DNA of 64,000 bases from CAVSIS01 sp963814875 (GTDB lineage: Bacteria; Acidobacteriota; Thermoanaerobaculia; Thermoanaerobaculales; Sulfomarinibacteraceae). The stretch covers positions 248,001-312,000 of the forward strand of contig CAWFFJ010000022.1 in assembly GCA_963814875.1 (NCBI GenBank). The letters are read 5' to 3'. Every line of letters starts with the position of its first letter. Position 1 is the first letter of the stretch. A program made the translations under genes and the position numbers. A model generated the notes under the pieces. The model worked only from the letters and a program-made list of their open reading frames with translations. It ran no database searches and was not told the DNA's origin. Below, piece by piece: positions 61,168 through 64,000 of the stretch.

Positions 61168-62409
61168 TCATTCCGCGAGGGGCCTGACGATCAGGCCCGA
61201 GCGCAGCTTCGGTTCGAACCAGGTGGACTTGGGCGGCATCACGGTGCCTGCGTCGGCAACCGCGAAAAGCTGCTCAATCGAGGTCGGGTGGAGCGCGAAG
61301 GCGACCGCCCAGTCGCCGGAGTCGACCAGCCGCTCCAGCTCTCCGAGGCCCCGGATCCCGCCGACGAAGTCAATGCGTTCGTCCGCACGCGGGTCGCCGA
61401 TGCCGAGCACCGGCGCGAGCAGGTTGTCCTGAAGGATGGCGGCGTCGAGACCGCGAACCGGATCGTCGGCCGGGAAGGTCCCCGGACGCGCGGTGAGCCG
61501 GTACCACCGACCTCCCAGGTACATGCCGAACCGGCGCGCCCGGTCGGACCGGCCGTTCCCGACGGCCTCGACCTCGAACCGCTCGCGGACACGCCCCAGG
61601 AAGACCTCGGGCGTCATGCCGGCCAGGTCCCGCACGACCCGGTTGTAGTCCATGATCTTGAGCTGGTCATGCGGGAAGAATACGGCGAGGAAGAAGTTGT
61701 AGGGCTCGTCCCCGGTGTGTTCGGGGTTGGCCGCTCGCCGTTGCTCGCGCAGGCGGACCGCCGCTGCGGAGCGGTGGTGTCCGTCGGCGACGTAGGACTC
61801 GGGCACCCGTGCGAATGCATCTACCAGGGCATCACGATCGGCGGCGGCGGCGATGACCCACACGGTGTGGCCGATGCCGTCCGGCGAGACAAAGTCGTAG
61901 GTCGGCGGCGCCGAGGTCAGGCGCGCGACCAGCGCGTCGATCTCTGTTCGGGCGCGATAGGCGAGGAAGACCGGCCCGGCGTTGGCGTTCAGCACGTCGG
62001 TATGCCGCGTCCGGTCGTCCTCCTTCTTGCGTCGGGTGTGCTCGTGCTTCTTGATCAGGTCGGCCTCGTACTCGTCGACCGACGCGCCGGCCACGAGCCC
62101 GGTCTGGACGTGGTCGCCCATCCGCTGGCGGTAGAGGTAAAGCGCAGGCGCAGTCTCCCGGAGGAGGGTCCCCTGATTCACGAACCGCTGCAGGTTCTCC
62201 GCACCCTTGGCGTAGACCTCATCGGCGTAGAGATCGATGGAACGGTCGAGGTCGATCTCCGGTTTGTTGATGTGCAGGAACGAGATGGGGTTGCCCGCGG
62301 CCATCGCACGCGCCTCGTCGCTGGAGAGCACGTCGTAGGGTGGGCTCGCCACCATCGCGGCGAGCTCGACCGGAGGTCTCAGTGCACGGAACGGCACCAC
62401 ACACGTCAT
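61168..62409 (-). CDS. DUF1015-family protein, serine-pathway associated
   Basis: 413 residues, ATG at 62409 with GGGGGTG. Motifs: FRALRPPVELAAMVASPPYD, FLHINKPEIDL, YLYRQRMGDHVQTG, YEADLIKKHEHTRRKKEDDR, VADGHHRSAAAVRLRE, and the Cys-free NFFLAVFFPHDQLKIMDYNR. DUF1015 genes are commonly linked to serC/serA, as here (13 bp before the dehydrogenase). The DGHHR segment recalls the ParB/sulfiredoxin-like fold of free-serine kinases. A serine or phosphoserine step is a reasonable but unproven guess. It is the first gene of the operon. Confidence 0.85.
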   Translation of the reverse strand: MTCVVPFRALRPPVELAAMVASPPYDVLSSDEARAMAAGNPISFLHINKPEIDLDRSIDLYADEVYAKGAENLQRFVNQGTLLRETAPALYLYRQRMGDHVQTGLVAGASVDEYEADLIKKHEHTRRKKEDDRTRHTDVLNANAGPVFLAYRARTEIDALVARLTSAPPTYDFVSPDGIGHTVWVIAAAADRDALVDAFARVPESYVADGHHRSAAAVRLREQRRAANPEHTGDEPYNFFLAVFFPHDQLKIMDYNRVVRDLAGMTPEVFLGRVRERFEVEAVGNGRSDRARRFGMYLGGRWYRLTARPGTFPADDPVRGLDAAILQDNLLAPVLGIGDPRADERIDFVGGIRGLGELERLVDSGDWAVAFALHPTSIEQLFAVADAGTVMPPKSTWFEPKLRSGLIVRPLAE

Positions 62410-62563
62410 GTTCACCCCCACTGAAGTGAGTGCTTTGGGCAGAGCCCTGCCTGCCACGTGAAATCTATCACATGCCTTTTGTTCCCACCACTGGAGCCGA
62501 CTGGAAGTCCAGCAACGGTCGGGTGGCCGCCGCCGTGGTACGAATCGCAGGCAGCGCAACGAA

Positions 62564-62592
62564 TTGACAAAGGCGGCAACGCAATTTAGCTT
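62564..62592 (+). promoter_or_regulatory. weak sigma-70-like promoter for the Cys/His-rich protein gene
   Basis: Perfect TTGACA (62564-62569), 17-bp spacer, poor -10 TAGCTT (62587-62592). The weak -10 would suit an activator-dependent, for example metal-responsive, promoter. Confidence 0.3.
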
Positions 62593-62619
62593 GGACGTCG
62601 GGTGTTTGAATACTTGCGC

Positions 62620-63036
62620 ATGCGACGAATCACTACCGCACTCGGCATCATCGCGTTGCTGACCCTGGCCACCTCGTGGCCGGGGAAGGCTGTTGCTGGA
62701 TGCCCGAGAGAGGCGGCACGGTCCGGCGCCGAGCACAGCTGTTGCCATCGGCAGACAGCGCCGGACAAGCCCGCAGGGTGTACAGCTCACCTGGCTGACA
62801 AGGCTCGCGCGGCGATGGACCACCCGTGCTGCTGCGACCACAGTCCGGCCCACTCGCAGCCACTTGCGCAGACGCCGAGCACAAGCCAACCCGAACCTCC
62901 CGTGACGGCTTCGAGCGCGTTGGTGCAACCGGCGGCATCGTTTCCTTCCAACGGACCACTGGTCGGATCGGAGACCGCCGCCGACCCGGATCGAAGTCCC
63001 CCCGTCTTCCTGCTCGTGTGTGCATTCCGGATCTGA
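62620..63036 (+). CDS. small exported Cys/His-rich protein, probably metal-binding
   Basis: 138 residues from the ATG at 62620 (a GTG at 62602 is possible). A signal peptide (RRITTALGIIALLTLATSWP) is followed by a segment dense in Cys and His: GCPREA, EHSCCHRQ, AGCTAHL, DHPCCCDHSPAHS. A Pro/Ser/Ala-rich tail follows, ending in a hydrophobic Cys-containing stretch (PPVFLLVCAFRI). It is followed by a TolC-family gene, the usual outer-membrane part of Cus/Czc metal efflux. A periplasmic copper/zinc-binding role is inferred. Confidence 0.6.
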   Translation: MRRITTALGIIALLTLATSWPGKAVAGCPREAARSGAEHSCCHRQTAPDKPAGCTAHLADKARAAMDHPCCCDHSPAHSQPLAQTPSTSQPEPPVTASSALVQPAASFPSNGPLVGSETAADPDRSPPVFLLVCAFRI

Positions 63037-63037
63037 G

Positions 63038-63117
63038 CCTTTCCTGAGTGTTGGCAGGGGTTGACCGCCCCTGAGCCGGGCTCTCGATCACCTCGGGAGC
63101 GACCACCTCAGGAAAGG
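63038..63117 (+). promoter_or_regulatory. structured leader masking the tolC ribosome-binding site
   Basis: CCTTTCCTGAG (63038-63048) pairs perfectly over 11 bp with CTCAGGAAAGG (63107-63117), which contains most of the AAGGAG ribosome site for the GTG at 63127. Inside lie a second stem CAGGGG / CCCCTG (63055-63073) and a weaker CTC...GAG stem. It could couple translation to the upstream gene or act as a metabolite/metal-responsive leader. Confidence 0.5.
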
Positions 63118-63126
63118 AGACGAGAC

Positions 63127-64000
63127 GTGCTGAGCGCACACAAGTTCACGATGGTCCTTGGCGCCTGGGTGGTTCTGGCGGCAACCGCAGGCGCCGGAGA
63201 GGGCGTCCCCGCACAAGCGCCCTCCCCCACTCCGCCGATCGTCGCGGCCATCGATCAGGACTCCCCGAGCCAGGCGGTGCTGCGAGGCATCGACGACCGG
63301 TCGTGCCGATCGCTCGCGCTCGAGGTGCTCGAGCGGAACCCGAAGCTCGCAGCTCTCGATGCGGCGGCCGGTGCCGCCGACCAGGCTGCACCCCAGGTGC
63401 GCGCCCTCCCCGATCCGGTGGCGGGCGTCACCGCCTACCTGCTCAGCCCCGAGACCCGGGTCGGTCCTCAGCAGGCCATGATCAGCCTGTCCCAGCGGCT
63501 CCCGTGGTTCGGAACGCTCCACCTGAAGGAGCAAAGCGCTCTCTTGGAGGCCACGGCGGCGCGGGCTCGGGTCGAGGCCGAACGGCTGCGCCTCGTAACC
63601 GAGACCCGCCGATTGGCCTACGAGCTCGCATTCACAAACGCCTACGAGAGCGTGGTCCGTCAAGACCGCTCCATCCTGGGTCACTACGAGGAGCTCGCCC
63701 GCGCCCGCTATGCGTCGGGCGTCGGTCTCGAGCAGGGCGTGGTCAAGATCCAGGCGGAGATCACGCGGGACGATGCCCGCCTGCTCGACATCGCCGCGCG
63801 GCGCGCGTCACTCGAGGCCTCGATCAACGGTCTGCGCGACCGGCCGGCGGGAACCCAGATCACGGTGTCCGCCCTCCCTGCCTACCCTCAGCTGTCGCCG
63901 ACGGTGGGGGCGCTGCGCGAGCGGACATTCGGTGCACGCCCCGAGCTCGCCGAAGCCGATGCCCGCATCCAAGCTGCCCAGGCCGAAATCGACCTCGCGC
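63127..64000 (+). CDS. TolC-family outer membrane efflux protein (3' end outside the window)
   Basis: Open to the right edge, so only the first 291 codons are visible. GTG start with AAGGAG. Signal peptide (MLSAHKFTMVLGAWVVLAATAGA), a Pro-rich spacer, then the TolC/CzcC repeat: LALEVLERNPKLAALDAAAG, ISLSQRLPWFGTLHLKEQ, ARYASGVGLEQGVVKIQAEI and the start of the second half (RPELAEADARIQAAQAEID). It forms a trimeric outer-membrane channel for RND or ABC efflux; pump genes presumably follow. Confidence 0.9.
   Translation, partial: MLSAHKFTMVLGAWVVLAATAGAGEGVPAQAPSPTPPIVAAIDQDSPSQAVLRGIDDRSCRSLALEVLERNPKLAALDAAAGAADQAAPQVRALPDPVAGVTAYLLSPETRVGPQQAMISLSQRLPWFGTLHLKEQSALLEATAARARVEAERLRLVTETRRLAYELAFTNAYESVVRQDRSILGHYEELARARYASGVGLEQGVVKIQAEITRDDARLLDIAARRASLEASINGLRDRPAGTQITVSALPAYPQLSPTVGALRERTFGARPELAEADARIQAAQAEIDLA

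Noticed and set aside
1..64000. tRNA, rRNA, transposase or integrase genes
   Set aside because: Searched by eye for T-loop GGTTCGA-type signatures and DDE or tyrosine-recombinase motifs; found none that hold up.

Overview
The window is G+C-rich, densely coded bacterial DNA, largely housekeeping, from a diderm: it carries an MsbA-like lipid flippase, an LpxH-like phosphoesterase, an LPS-type glycosyltransferase and a TolC-family outer-membrane protein. Gene content and style (DUF4388/J-domain protein, SLH-tailed M28 peptidase, large secreted subtilase, DUF4097 protein, HdrD/NarI-like redox pair) suggest Acidobacteriota or a neighbouring phylum. That placement is inference, since no rRNA or tRNA gene is present. 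I also saw no CRISPR array and no insertion-sequence transposase.

Layout. 1-5.1 kb: two FtsX/MacB permeases, a frameshifted DUF4388-J-TPR gene and a UMF1-type MFS transporter whose end runs into a 14-copy heptamer array. 5.3-12.4 kb: PD40 lipoprotein, Bcp peroxiredoxin, a three-repeat exported protein, an ECF sigma/anti-sigma pair, a standalone NFACT-R protein, a DUF4097 protein and UppS. 12.4-20.5 kb: B12-type radical SAM protein, M28-SLH peptidase, and an HTH/Cys-rich regulator ahead of a NarI-like/HdrD-like membrane redox pair. 20.8-26.1 kb: MsbA, glycosyltransferase and an acyl-CoA synthetase whose 5' end is tandemly duplicated.

26.1-33.5 kb is the accessory island. A Gabija-type pair (OLD/TOPRIM nuclease GajA and UvrD-like helicase GajB) lies on the + strand. 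Facing it are the remains of a diversity-generating retroelement: a NACHT NTPase fused to a formylglycine-generating-enzyme-like C-type-lectin domain with a recognisable variable region, and a truncated avd. No reverse transcriptase or template repeat is visible. The NACHT-FGE gene has four apparent frameshifts, and avd ends within about 40 bp of gajB. The simplest reading is an antigen-sensor/DGR cassette that was cut short beside, or by, the Gabija locus.

33.5-64 kb: a block of about 188-bp non-coding repeats, a spermidine-synthase-like gene carrying an in-frame palindromic insertion, hemW-lepA, yraN-queA, a five-gene SPFH/zinc-ribbon membrane operon resembling Bacillus ydjGHI, an alpha/beta hydrolase, a lipid kinase, phosphofructokinase, a collapsed DUF523-DUF1722 gene, a TPR protein, a giant sigma-54 activator overlapping aroA, an LpxH-like gene, a large subtilase, the serC-hydroxyacid dehydrogenase-DUF1015 cluster, and a Cys/His-rich small exported protein ahead of a TolC-family gene that runs off the window.

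Several genes are decayed (dipeptidase tail, catalase tail, DUF523-DUF1722, acs copy, avd, NACHT-FGE). Short repeat families, several placed at gene 3' ends, recur through the window.
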